Shown here one piece after another: positions 35,841 through 45,127 of a stretch of DNA of 64,000 nucleotides. The position numbers were made by a program, and so were the translations under genes. Numbering within the stretch: position 1 is the stretch's first letter; each line of letters begins with the position of its first letter. Below the pieces are notes generated by a model, which searched no databases, was not told the origin of the DNA, and was given only the letters and a program-made list of their open reading frames with translations. Origin of the DNA: Flavobacterium sp. SLB02 (lineage in GTDB: Bacteria > Bacteroidota > Bacteroidia > Flavobacteriales > Flavobacteriaceae); contig NZ_CP045928.1 of assembly GCF_009664855.1 (NCBI RefSeq), positions 5,990,518-6,054,517 of the forward strand, written 5' to 3'.

Positions 35841-36947
35841 TTGAAAATTCTACTTTGTTTTGGGACACGTCCTGAAGCCATAAAAATGGCAACACTTTAC
35901 CACGAATTGCAACGCAGTAATATTGAAGTGAAAGTATGTGTTACAGCACAACACCGACAAATGTTAGATCAGGTTTTAGATTTCTTTGAAATAGTTCCGG
36001 ATTATGATCTCGATATAATGCAGTCAAATCAAAGTTTGAATGGGTTAAGTGTCAAAATCCTTTCTGAAATAGATGAAGTATTAAAAGTAGAGAAGCCTGA
36101 TTTAGTTTTAGTGCACGGAGATACTACTTCATCATCAATGGTAGCTTTGGCTGCATTTCATTTAGGGATAAAAGTAGGACATGTTGAAGCTGGATTGCGT
36201 ACTTATAATAAAAAAGCACCTTTTCCTGAAGAGATTAACAGGCAATTAACGGCTAGGCTAGTAGATGTTCATTTTACACCAACAGCTGAGGCGACACAAA
36301 ATTTATTGAGAGAAGGGATTCTTCAAAAAGATATAATAGAAACAGGTAATACTGTTATTGATACTTTATTGTGGACAATAGATAAAATATCGAAGGTAGA
36401 TTATTATCATCTTGAAATAGAAAAATTGAAAAGGGAAATTCCGAGTGGAAAAAAAGTGATTTTGGTAACAGGGCATCGTAGAGAAAATTTTGAAGTGGGT
36501 CTGAAAAATCTTTGTGTGGCACTTTTGGATATTTCTAAGAGAGAAGATGTAATAATTGTTTATCCGTTTCATTTAAATCCAAATGTCAAAAAAACTGTTT
36601 ATAATTTGTTGTCCAATAAGCAGAATATTCTCTTAATTCCGCCAGTTTCGTATCCTGTTTTTGTTTGGTTAATGCAACAATCTTTTTTGATTATGACAGA
36701 TTCCGGTGGAATTCAGGAAGAGGCTCCGTCATTAGGCAAGCCTGTTTTGGTAACCAGAGATGTTTCTGAAAGGCCGGAAGGAGTTAAAGCAGGTTTTTGT
36801 ACCTTGGTAGGCACGGATACAAATAAAATTATTGTCAAAATTGAAGATATTTTAAATAATTTTACCAGTTTTGAAAACACAATCAATCCATATGGAAATG
36901 GTGATGCATCAAAACTAATTGTGAAGTATTTATCAAAACAGTACTAA
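35841..36947 (+). CDS. wecB: UDP-N-acetylglucosamine 2-epimerase (non-hydrolysing), copy 2
   Basis: A paralogue of the gene at 9049 with the same landmarks: FGTRPEAIKMA, QHRQMLDQVLDFFEIVPDYDL, GHRRENFEVGL and TDSGGIQEEAPSLGKPVL; 368 residues. It provides UDP-ManNAc. The start is TTG at 35841, 2 bp after the previous stop; no ATG precedes the conserved N-terminus. Having two copies suggests that the locus joins two once-separate clusters. Confidence 0.92.
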   Translation: MKILLCFGTRPEAIKMATLYHELQRSNIEVKVCVTAQHRQMLDQVLDFFEIVPDYDLDIMQSNQSLNGLSVKILSEIDEVLKVEKPDLVLVHGDTTSSSMVALAAFHLGIKVGHVEAGLRTYNKKAPFPEEINRQLTARLVDVHFTPTAEATQNLLREGILQKDIIETGNTVIDTLLWTIDKISKVDYYHLEIEKLKREIPSGKKVILVTGHRRENFEVGLKNLCVALLDISKREDVIIVYPFHLNPNVKKTVYNLLSNKQNILLIPPVSYPVFVWLMQQSFLIMTDSGGIQEEAPSLGKPVLVTRDVSERPEGVKAGFCTLVGTDTNKIIVKIEDILNNFTSFENTINPYGNGDASKLIVKYLSKQY

Positions 36948-36948
36948 A

Positions 36949-38190
36949 ATGAAAATACTAGTAGTAGTAGATTCTATCAACATAGAGGATAGTAGTGGTT
37001 CTAAAGCCAATGTCGCTTTAATTCATAATCTAGCCGAAGCTGGTTTTGAGGTGTTGGTGTATCATTATACCTTAAAAAAGATTTCATTAGTTGGAGTAAC
37101 TTGTTTTGCAATTCCTGAAATAAAATACAGCCCATTCTATTTTTTAAGTCGAATGCAAAGGGTTTTTAGCAGAAGTTTTAAAGTTAATCTAGCACCATTT
37201 CTAGAGGAAATGTTTGGCTTTTCATTTACTTTTTTTAATGATACCAACAGTATCATCAAAGCATTAAAAAAAGTCAAATTTCAACCTGATTTAGTATTGA
37301 CATTGAGTAAAGGAGGTAGTTTTAGACCTCATTATGCTGTTTTAAAATCCCCAGAATTATACAATAAGTGGATGGCGTATGTACACGATCCCTATCCGTT
37401 TCATTTTTATCCAAGACCTTATACTTGGGTAGAATCAAGCTACAAACAAAAAGAAAAATTCGTTAGGAAAGTCTCTGAAAAAGCAAGGTATAGTGCTTTT
37501 CCAAGTCAACTGTTGTTGGAATGGATGGGAAGTTATTTTCCTGATTTTATAAAAACAGGAATTGTAATACCACATCAAAATGCAACATATAATTTAGAGA
37601 ATAGTAATTTTCCAGATTATTTTGATGTTGCAAAATTCAATTTATTGCACGCGGGAAATCTAATGAAACAACGTTCTCCCGAAAGTTTGATTGAAGGTTA
37701 TAAACTCTTTCTGACTCGAAATATCGAAGCTCAAAAACATTCAAAACTAATTTTATTAGGGAATGCTTCCTATCATTTCAGGATGCTTGAAGCATATCAA
37801 AAAGATCATAATCCAGGGATTTATATCTATAATGGAAATGTAGCTTTTGATATTGTTTATCATTTACAGAAAAATGTTTCAGTAAATATTATTTTGGAAG
37901 CAAAATGTGAAATTAGTCCTTTTCTTCCAGCCAAGTTCCCGCATTGCATAGAGGCTAATAAAGCGATTCTTTCTCTAGCACCTTATTACAGTGAAACTAG
38001 GAGATTATTAGGTAATGATTATCGATATTGGGCAGAAGCGGATGATGTTGAAGGAATAGCTTCCCTCATAGAAGAGATGTACCAATTATGGAAAATAAAT
38101 CCGGAGAATTTACTTTTAAATAGAAGGGATTTAGAGCATTATTTGTCAGTTGATTATTTAAGAGGATTAATTACTGACTTAGAAAAATAA
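36949..38190 (+). CDS. GT-B glycosyltransferase-like protein
   Basis: A 413-residue cytoplasmic protein with two Rossmann-like halves: KILVVVDSINIEDSSGSKANVALI opens the N-terminal one, and FNLLHAGNLMKQRSPESLIEGY opens the C-terminal nucleotide-binding one. LPAKFPHCIEANKAILSLAP resembles the donor-loop region of GT4-like enzymes. It starts 1 bp after the epimerase. A 108-bp spacer with no recognisable promoter follows. Confidence 0.68.
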   Translation: MKILVVVDSINIEDSSGSKANVALIHNLAEAGFEVLVYHYTLKKISLVGVTCFAIPEIKYSPFYFLSRMQRVFSRSFKVNLAPFLEEMFGFSFTFFNDTNSIIKALKKVKFQPDLVLTLSKGGSFRPHYAVLKSPELYNKWMAYVHDPYPFHFYPRPYTWVESSYKQKEKFVRKVSEKARYSAFPSQLLLEWMGSYFPDFIKTGIVIPHQNATYNLENSNFPDYFDVAKFNLLHAGNLMKQRSPESLIEGYKLFLTRNIEAQKHSKLILLGNASYHFRMLEAYQKDHNPGIYIYNGNVAFDIVYHLQKNVSVNIILEAKCEISPFLPAKFPHCIEANKAILSLAPYYSETRRLLGNDYRYWAEADDVEGIASLIEEMYQLWKINPENLLLNRRDLEHYLSVDYLRGLITDLEK

Positions 38191-38298
38191 TTGATTGAGT
38201 AGAGTTTAAGCCTAATTTGTTAATTGACATTCTTACCAAAAATTGTAAAAGTTTTTATACTATTAAAATCAAAACCATTTAGATAATTTATTTATTAT

Positions 38299-39183
38299 AT
38301 GCAAGCCTCTATTTTAATTGTTACTAAAAACAGAAAAGAAGAACTAGAAATTACATTAAAGGCCTTGGCTAAACAGATAGATTTGTCCGTTCATGAGGTT
38401 TTAGTTTTTTTAGATGGCTGCACCGATGATACGATTAGTTTAAAAAGCACTATACCTTGGGTCAAGTGGTTTTCTTCTGAGAAAAGCATTGGAGCATCGG
38501 CAGCGCGAAATAGTCTTTACTTAAACGCTGAAGGAGTATTTTTTATTGGTTTAGATGATGATGCACATCCATTAAATGAGGATTTTGTATTTAAAATTGA
38601 AAGTTTGTTTAGTAAATATCCAAGTGTTGGAATTTTGGCGTTTGAGGAAATAAAAGGAATTTATCTGTCGGATCTTCATGCATTAAAGCAAACTGAAACT
38701 AAAAAAAAAGAATATCTTTCTTCTGAATTTATTGGTTGTGGTTTTGCTATTCGAAAGTCAGTTTACAATGAAACAAATGGATTCCCAGTCTGGGTTGATA
38801 TTTATGGAGAAGAATCTTGTCTTTCTATTGAAGTTTTATCAAGGGGATATGATATTTTATATTCGAATGAAATTAAAGTTAATCATAGAGTCGATCGAGA
38901 ACAAAGAAAAGCCAATAAACAGAATTACTTTAGGTTTGGAAAACAATTAAAAAATTCAACCTATTATTTTTTGGTGTATTATCCATATCCTTTGATAAGT
39001 ATTTTAAAATTATATTGGCATAATTTTAAAAAGTATGCTTTAAGTGATTTTGAATATTTTAAAATATATTTTAAAACTATTTTTATCGTATTAATTCATA
39101 TTCCTAAAATTTTGAAATACCGAAATCCTGTTGATGAAAATGTCATTGCGAAAATAAAAAAAACATCAATTTTAAAGTATTAA
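38299..39183 (+). CDS. Glycosyltransferase family 2
   Basis: A GT-A enzyme of 294 residues: SILIVTKNRKEEL, VFLDGCTDDT, IGASAARNSL, and metal-binding LDDDA at 85-89. YGEESCLSIEVL corresponds to the acceptor/catalytic base region. It precedes neuA by 1 bp, so it may act on the nonulosonic-acid part of the glycan, although nonulosonate transfer itself is normally by other families. Confidence 0.87.
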   Translation: MQASILIVTKNRKEELEITLKALAKQIDLSVHEVLVFLDGCTDDTISLKSTIPWVKWFSSEKSIGASAARNSLYLNAEGVFFIGLDDDAHPLNEDFVFKIESLFSKYPSVGILAFEEIKGIYLSDLHALKQTETKKKEYLSSEFIGCGFAIRKSVYNETNGFPVWVDIYGEESCLSIEVLSRGYDILYSNEIKVNHRVDREQRKANKQNYFRFGKQLKNSTYYFLVYYPYPLISILKLYWHNFKKYALSDFEYFKIYFKTIFIVLIHIPKILKYRNPVDENVIAKIKKTSILKY

Positions 39184-39184
39184 A

Positions 39185-39853
39185 ATGAAAAACATCGCTA
39201 TTATTCCTGCTCGGGGAGGGTCGAAAAGATTGCCTCAAAAAAACATAAAATTACTTGATGGAATTCCGTTGCTTTCATTTAGTATATTGTTTGCGAAGGC
39301 AAATAGTAATATTATTGATGAGATATATGTTTCGACAGATGATGAAGATATTAAAAAAGTGGCTTTACAATATGGTGCAAAAGTTATCGATAGACCTAAG
39401 AATATTTCCGGTGATCTCGAACCCACAGTTTCTGCATTAAAACATGTTTTGCAGAATATAGATTCAGAGGTTGAAAATGTTATTTTACTTCAGGCGACCA
39501 ATCCTATTCGTCCGCAAAATTTATTGAAAGAAACTTTTGAGTTGTATCAAAAAGAAAATTGCAATAGTTTGTTTACAGTTTCGAGAAATCATAAAAAATT
39601 TGGAAAAATAATAGAGCAAAAATTTATTCCTGATAATTATAAAATTGGTCAAAGAAGCCAAGATATAGAACCTCTTTATTTTGAAAACGGATTGCTTTAT
39701 ATTACAAAGGCCTCACTAATTTTAGAGAATATAATTATTTCTGAAGATGCATTTCCTTTCGAAATAGATCATATTTTTGCCAACGTTGATATCGATACAC
39801 AAGAAGATTTTGATTACGCTAAATATTTATATCATAAACATATTAAATCTTAA
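39185..39853 (+). CDS. neuA: CMP-nonulosonate (N-acylneuraminate) cytidylyltransferase
   Basis: It activates a sialic-acid-type sugar with CTP. The CTP-binding IPARGGSKRLPQKN is at 7-20, followed by STDDEDIKKVA, LQATNPIRPQNLL (the sugar-binding loop) and the Mg-binding NVDIDTQEDF near the C-terminus. At 222 residues it is a single-domain enzyme without the esterase extension. It clusters with neuB (15 bp downstream) and neuC. LegF-type specificity for legionaminate is possible. Confidence 0.9.
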   Translation: MKNIAIIPARGGSKRLPQKNIKLLDGIPLLSFSILFAKANSNIIDEIYVSTDDEDIKKVALQYGAKVIDRPKNISGDLEPTVSALKHVLQNIDSEVENVILLQATNPIRPQNLLKETFELYQKENCNSLFTVSRNHKKFGKIIEQKFIPDNYKIGQRSQDIEPLYFENGLLYITKASLILENIIISEDAFPFEIDHIFANVDIDTQEDFDYAKYLYHKHIKS

Positions 39854-39868
39854 TTAAGAACCTACTTT

Positions 39869-40909
39869 ATGAACCCATATATAGAAATAGCCGGAAGAAA
39901 AATAGGCCAGGATTTTCCTCCTTTAGTCATTGCCGAAATTGGAATTAATCACGAAGGTTCCTTGCAAGTTGCAAAACAAATGGTGGATGCTGCACACAGA
40001 GCAGGAGCTGAGGTGATAAAACATCAAACACATATTGTTGAGGATGAAATGAGTGGTGCTGCTAAAAAAGTGATTCCAGGCAATGCTGATGTTTCTATTT
40101 ACGAAATCATGGAGCGATGCTCGCTGAATGAAGCTGACGAACTTGAACTTAAAAATTATGTAGAAAGTAAAGGAATGATTTTTATATCGACACCATTTTC
40201 TCGTGCCGCAGCTAATAGGTTGAAGAAATTTGATATTCCAGCTTATAAAATTGGTTCTGGAGAATGTAATAATTATCCATTATTAGAACATATTGCCTCT
40301 TTCGGTAAACCTGTAATTTTAAGTACAGGAATGAATACTATACAAAGTGTTCAAAAAGCAGTTGCTATTTTCGATAAAAACAATATTCCTATAGCACTTT
40401 TGCATACCACAAATTTGTATCCCACCCCAATTCATTTGGTGCGTTTTGGCGCAATGATCGAATTGCACAAAGCTTTTCCGGAAAAAGTTATCGGTTTAAG
40501 CGATCACACTCTTAACAATAATGCTTGTTTAGGCGCTGTTGCTCTTGGTGCAAGTATTCTTGAAAGACATTTTACAGATCACATGCAGCGCACAGGTCCG
40601 GATATTGTTTGCAGTATGGATGAAAAAGCCTGCACAGAATTAATTGTTTCAAGCGCAGAAATGGCTTTAATGCGCGGCGGAACCAAAAAACCCGCATTAG
40701 AAGAACAAGTAACAATAGATTTTGCATTTGCCACAGTTTGTACAATAGCCTCAATTAAAAAAGGAGAAAAATTAACAAAGCAAAACATTTGGGTAAAACG
40801 TCCCGGAACAGGAAAAATATTAGCAGAACATTTCAATGATTTAATGGGAAAAACGGCTTCAAGAGATATTGAAAACGACGAACAATTGGATTTTACTGAT
40901 TTTCAATAA
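39869..40909 (+). CDS. neuB: N-acetylneuraminate (nonulosonate) synthase
   Basis: It condenses phosphoenolpyruvate with ManNAc or a related hexosamine. The TIM-barrel part has AEIGINHEGSLQVAKQM, IKHQTH, FISTPFS, the GSGECNNYPLL and KPVILSTGMNT motifs, LSDHT and RHFTDHMQRTGPDIVCSM. A C-terminal SAF (antifreeze-like) domain occupies about 283-344. The 346 residues match the family. CNNYPL and PDIVCSM recall classical NeuB rather than LegI/PseI, as far as memory allows. Confidence 0.93.
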   Translation: MNPYIEIAGRKIGQDFPPLVIAEIGINHEGSLQVAKQMVDAAHRAGAEVIKHQTHIVEDEMSGAAKKVIPGNADVSIYEIMERCSLNEADELELKNYVESKGMIFISTPFSRAAANRLKKFDIPAYKIGSGECNNYPLLEHIASFGKPVILSTGMNTIQSVQKAVAIFDKNNIPIALLHTTNLYPTPIHLVRFGAMIELHKAFPEKVIGLSDHTLNNNACLGAVALGASILERHFTDHMQRTGPDIVCSMDEKACTELIVSSAEMALMRGGTKKPALEEQVTIDFAFATVCTIASIKKGEKLTKQNIWVKRPGTGKILAEHFNDLMGKTASRDIENDEQLDFTDFQ

Positions 40910-40922
40910 TTATAATTAGCAA

Positions 40923-41708
40923 ATGATTTCAATTGTAATTAGAAATAAAAATGAAGCTAAGGCACTAGAAAACATCTTATCAATCATTACAAAAGTATAT
41001 TCAAATGATTATGCTGAAATAATAGTAGTTGATAATTTTTCGTCAGATAACAGTGTTCAAATAGCGGAAAAGTATAATTGTAAAGTAACATACATAAAAG
41101 ATTTTAGTTATGGTAAAGCAACAAATCTAGGTATTGAAACGGCAAAGTCTAATTATGTTTTACTACTTAGTTCTCATGCAATTCCAATAGGTAAAAGTTT
41201 TTTTAAGAATACGGTTCAGGCCTTGGATAGTAATGATAAAATAGCTGGAATCAGGTATATAAATACTATTGAAAATTACAACAGAGCTCTAAAAAATAAT
41301 TTTATAGTTAATGAGCCTATAAAAAACGGATTAATGACAGCTTGTGCACTTGTAAATAAAAAAGTATGGAAGCAATTCAAATTTGATGAAAAATTAATTG
41401 CTAATGAAGATAAAGAATGGTCTCAAAGAGTATTTGATAATGGGTTTCAAATTTTAGATTTAAATGAAACTTTCTTCTATTTCATAAAGAGAAGTACAGA
41501 AGCAAATAATAAAAGATATAAGATTGAAACCGTTTCAGAATATATATTACAAAAAAAAACATTTCCAGGTTTAATTACAATTTTAGCTTCATTTTTAAAA
41601 AAAATAATCTACACCAACACAAAAGAGTATTTTAAATTATTAATACATGATGTCATATTTCTGAAAACAAAAATTCAAATCTTTAAAGAGCTAAACAAAA
41701 GGCACTAG
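40923..41708 (+). CDS. Glycosyltransferase family 2 (SSHA variant)
   Basis: A 261-residue GT-A enzyme. SIVIRNKNEAKAL and VVDNFSSDNS open the domain, but the usual DxD position reads LLSSHAIPIG (SSHA at 83-86), a variant seen in a rhamnosyltransferase-like GT2 subgroup. ANEDKEWSQRV is the acceptor-side motif. It is inserted between neuB and neuC, 4 bp before neuC, so co-translation with the nonulosonate genes is likely. Confidence 0.8.
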   Translation: MISIVIRNKNEAKALENILSIITKVYSNDYAEIIVVDNFSSDNSVQIAEKYNCKVTYIKDFSYGKATNLGIETAKSNYVLLLSSHAIPIGKSFFKNTVQALDSNDKIAGIRYINTIENYNRALKNNFIVNEPIKNGLMTACALVNKKVWKQFKFDEKLIANEDKEWSQRVFDNGFQILDLNETFFYFIKRSTEANNKRYKIETVSEYILQKKTFPGLITILASFLKKIIYTNTKEYFKLLIHDVIFLKTKIQIFKELNKRH

Positions 41709-41712
41709 ACCG

Positions 41713-42837
41713 ATGAAAAAAATTCTCTTTCTCACAGGCACTCGTGCCGACTTTAGTAAGATAAAATCACTAATTCAGGCTCTTGAAAAACAACAGGATT
41801 TTCAAGTTTATGTTTTTGTTACCGGAATGCATTTGCAAGAGGTATATGGTTATACATTAATTGAAATTGAAAGATGTAATTTTAAAAACATCCATACTTT
41901 CGCAAATCATACTCACGAAACCACAATGGATTTGACTCTAGCTAAAACCATTGAGGGATTATCTGCCTATTGTAAAGATGTAAATCCTGATATGATTGTT
42001 GTTCATGGTGATAGGGTCGAAACGTTGGCAGGTGCTATTGTAGGATCTCTCAATAATATCCTAGTTGCACATATAGAAGGTGGGGAAGTTTCAGGCACAG
42101 TTGATGAATTAATTCGTCATAGTGTGAGCAAATTAAGTCATATTCATTTTGTGTCAAACAAACAAGCTCAAAAAAGATTGATACAAATGGGAGAAATAAA
42201 AGAATCAATTTTTACAATTGGTTCGCCAGATGTTGATATTATGTTTTCAAATCAATTACCAGATTTGAAAATTGCAAAAGAATATTATAAAATTAATTTT
42301 GAAAATTATGCAATAGTGATGTTTCATCCTGTAACGACTGAAATTAAAGAGATGCAGCAATATGTAAAAAACTTTGTGACTTCATTACTGCAAGACAATC
42401 ATAATTACATCGTTATTTTTCCAAACAATGATTTAGGAAGCCAATTTATTCTTGATGCGTACGAAAAGTTAAAAGGAAACGAAAGATTCAGAGTCTTTCC
42501 ATCACTTCGATTTGAATATTTTTTAACATTATTAAAAAATAGTCAATTTATTATTGGCAATAGCAGTGCAGGAATTAGAGAAGCTCCGTACTACGGAATT
42601 CCTATTATTAATATCGGAACTCGTCAGCAAAATAGAGCCGTTCATGCGGATATTATTAATACAGATTATTCTGAAAGTGGTATAACAAATGCACTTTCGA
42701 TTATTAACTCACATCAGGTGAAAAGTGTCGATAATGATTTTGGCAAGGGTAATAGTAATGAATTATTTCTTCAATGTCTTCAAAAAGCAGATATTTGGCA
42801 ACTCAATCATCAAAAACAATTTAGAGACTCAAATTAA
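41713..42837 (+). CDS. neuC: UDP-N-acetylglucosamine 2-epimerase, hydrolysing
   Basis: It releases ManNAc (or a ManNAc analogue) from the UDP-sugar, giving the substrate of NeuB. The N-terminus FLTGTRADFSKIKSL is the NeuC-type signature, with VVHGDRVETLAGA, AHIEGGEVSGTVDELIRHS and IGNSSAGIREAPYYGIPIINIG following; 374 residues. If the true substrate is the UDP-diacetylbacillosamine made by the pgl genes, it would be LegG and the end product a legionaminic acid. The stop overlaps the next start by 1 nt. Confidence 0.9.
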   Translation: MKKILFLTGTRADFSKIKSLIQALEKQQDFQVYVFVTGMHLQEVYGYTLIEIERCNFKNIHTFANHTHETTMDLTLAKTIEGLSAYCKDVNPDMIVVHGDRVETLAGAIVGSLNNILVAHIEGGEVSGTVDELIRHSVSKLSHIHFVSNKQAQKRLIQMGEIKESIFTIGSPDVDIMFSNQLPDLKIAKEYYKINFENYAIVMFHPVTTEIKEMQQYVKNFVTSLLQDNHNYIVIFPNNDLGSQFILDAYEKLKGNERFRVFPSLRFEYFLTLLKNSQFIIGNSSAGIREAPYYGIPIINIGTRQQNRAVHADIINTDYSESGITNALSIINSHQVKSVDNDFGKGNSNELFLQCLQKADIWQLNHQKQFRDSN

Positions 42838-43739
42838 TGATTACATTTTTAAATCTTGGTAAAAAAGGAAATTTAGGAAATCAATTGTTTCAAATTGCAT
42901 CTACCATCGGTATTGCTAAAAGAAATAATCAGGACTTTAGTTTTCCAACTTGGCAATTTTCGGACTATTTTGATTTTACTTTTAAAACTTGTGACAATTT
43001 GAATTTTAAGAGGTTAGAAGAAAAAAAGTATAGATATCATACAGTCGAGGCCTTAAATGGAGATTTTAATTTAAATGGTTGGTTTCAAACAGAGCAATAT
43101 TTTGAAAATTCAAATATAAAATCCGTTTTTAAATTTAAACAAGATTTCGAGGAAAGCTTGTTAGAAAAATATAGTTATTTATTCTCAAAGAAAAATATTC
43201 TTATAACTATTAGAAGAGGCGATTTTGTGAATAATCCAATTTTTTTTCAGCTTAATTATAAATATTATCTGACAGCGCTTTTAGTACATTTTGAAAAATT
43301 AGAAGAATATAATTTGATTTTTGCCAGTGATAATATTTCTTATTGTAAAAGTCACTTTTCTTTTCTGGATAATGCTTTTTTTTTAGAAAATTTGTCACCA
43401 ATTGAACAACTTTGTTTAGGTTCTAAATTTGATAATTATATAATAAGTAACTCTACTTTTTCATGGTGGATGGCATGGCTTGGAGAAAATAAAAACACTA
43501 AAATTATTAGACCAATACATGCTTTCGATGGAGAATATCTGAAAAAAAATGATGATTGTGACTATTTTCCAAAAAGATGGATAATTCATGATTATGGAAA
43601 ACTCAAATTATCTAACACTTATTTCCGATTAAAAATATATGCATATTTCTATAGTTCGATTGAAAGGGGAAAGTATGTGTATAAAGTCAATAAAAAGCAT
43701 TTAAAAAATAGAGTTAAGAAGATTATAAATTATAAATGA
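42837..43739 (+). CDS. Alpha-1,2-fucosyltransferase-like protein (GT11)
   Basis: This 300-residue protein shows the three GT11 blocks: GNLGNQLFQIA (11-21), the GDP-binding TIRRGDF (RRGD at 126-129) with FASDN after it, and SNSTFSWWMAWLG. Such enzymes transfer L-fucose from GDP-fucose in alpha-1,2 linkage; a few use other GDP-sugars. It overlaps its neighbours by 1 and 4 nt. No GDP-fucose synthesis genes are seen in the window. Confidence 0.83.
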   Translation: MITFLNLGKKGNLGNQLFQIASTIGIAKRNNQDFSFPTWQFSDYFDFTFKTCDNLNFKRLEEKKYRYHTVEALNGDFNLNGWFQTEQYFENSNIKSVFKFKQDFEESLLEKYSYLFSKKNILITIRRGDFVNNPIFFQLNYKYYLTALLVHFEKLEEYNLIFASDNISYCKSHFSFLDNAFFLENLSPIEQLCLGSKFDNYIISNSTFSWWMAWLGENKNTKIIRPIHAFDGEYLKKNDDCDYFPKRWIIHDYGKLKLSNTYFRLKIYAYFYSSIERGKYVYKVNKKHLKNRVKKIINYK

Positions 43740-45127
43740 AAAAACTTGGAATAGTAATTACAGATGGTGTTGGGTTCAGGAATTTTATTTTAAGTGATTT
43801 TTTGGCTGAAGCTGAAAATACATTTGATGAGGTAGTAGTTTTATCCTGTTTGCCGGCTAAGATATATTCAGGACTTGTATTAAAGTCAAAAATCATTGAA
43901 TTAGATGTTTTTGAAGAAAGTTTTAAAACTTGGTTTTTTAGGAAAGCTAAAGAAATCGCTCATCTTAAATTACACATAAAAGACAACTTCGGTATTCAGG
44001 ATAACTTAAAGACGAATATATCTTCTTCAAAAAGCAATAGAGGCTATGCAACGCGTTTTGTTTTTAGATTAACTTCTGTTTTACATTCCGAAAAGTGGAT
44101 TCAAAGATTTAATTTATGGCAACAATTTTCTTTTAAAAATGATCCAAAAACAATTGGTTATAGAGCAATTCTTGAAAAGGAAAATTTTGACATATTATTT
44201 TTTACACATCAACGCCCTCCATTTATAGCGCCATTGGTTTATCAGGCAGAAAAACTGAAAATTAAGACAGCATCTTTTATTTTTAGTTGGGATAATCTGG
44301 CTTCAAAAGGTAGAATGGCCGCTAATTTCGATTTCTATTTAGTTTGGAGTGATTTAATGAAAGCGGAATTGCAACATTTTTATTCATCAGTTAAAGACGA
44401 AAATGTTGAAGTTGTGGGAACTCCTCAGTTTGAACCCTATGTTTTAGATAGATATAAAGTATCTAAGGAAGAATTTGTTGTAAAGTTTGGATTAAACCCT
44501 AATTTTAAAACCATTTGTTTTAGTTGTGGAGATATCTCAACAAGTAAAAATGATGAATTATACATAGAAGCTATTGCAAATGCTATAAGAGAAAGGAAAA
44601 TAAAGGAGGTGAATTTTATTATTAGGACCTCACCGGCAGAAGATCCCATTCGTTTTTCAAAATATGTAAAAAGTTTTTCTTTTGTAAAATGGAATTACCC
44701 CAGATGGAATCTGTCAAGAGAGAACCATCAAGAGTCATGGTCACAACGAATTCCTTCAATTGAAGATATTAAAGATTTAAGAAGTTTATTAGAGTACTCA
44801 GATCTTAATATTAATATGCTATCTACCATGAGTTTAGATTTTATTCAGTTTGATAAACCTGTAATAAATACAGTCTTTGGGAATTCGCAAAATGGTTTAT
44901 ATAATGATCAGCGTTTTTTAAAATATGCTCATATAGTGAATGTTATAAATAGTGAGGCAACTAAAATTGTTAAAAATCAAGATGAATTGATCAATGGAAT
45001 AAATTTATATTTAAAAGATCCAAAATTAGATTCAGAACATAGAAAGCAATTGTTGCAGTTACAAGTTAGTAAGCCATTAGAAAACACAGGCAAAAGAATA
45101 GCAGAAACTCTTTTAAAATGGACATAA
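43736..45127 (+). CDS. Unassigned GT-B-like protein of the glycosyltransferase block
   Basis: I cannot name the family. This 463-residue protein has no signal peptide or membrane helix. Its layout suggests a GT-B fold: an N-terminal Rossmann-like strand (KKLGIVITDGVGFRNFIL), FILFTHQRPP-like and FIFSWDNLASKGRM segments mid-protein, VVGTPQFEPY at the domain boundary, and LSTMSLDFIQFDKPVINT near the C-terminus, reminiscent of donor-binding regions of UDP-sugar transferases and epimerases. It overlaps both neighbours (4 and 10 nt), so it is firmly part of the operon. Confidence 0.55.
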   Translation: MKKLGIVITDGVGFRNFILSDFLAEAENTFDEVVVLSCLPAKIYSGLVLKSKIIELDVFEESFKTWFFRKAKEIAHLKLHIKDNFGIQDNLKTNISSSKSNRGYATRFVFRLTSVLHSEKWIQRFNLWQQFSFKNDPKTIGYRAILEKENFDILFFTHQRPPFIAPLVYQAEKLKIKTASFIFSWDNLASKGRMAANFDFYLVWSDLMKAELQHFYSSVKDENVEVVGTPQFEPYVLDRYKVSKEEFVVKFGLNPNFKTICFSCGDISTSKNDELYIEAIANAIRERKIKEVNFIIRTSPAEDPIRFSKYVKSFSFVKWNYPRWNLSRENHQESWSQRIPSIEDIKDLRSLLEYSDLNINMLSTMSLDFIQFDKPVINTVFGNSQNGLYNDQRFLKYAHIVNVINSEATKIVKNQDELINGINLYLKDPKLDSEHRKQLLQLQVSKPLENTGKRIAETLLKWT

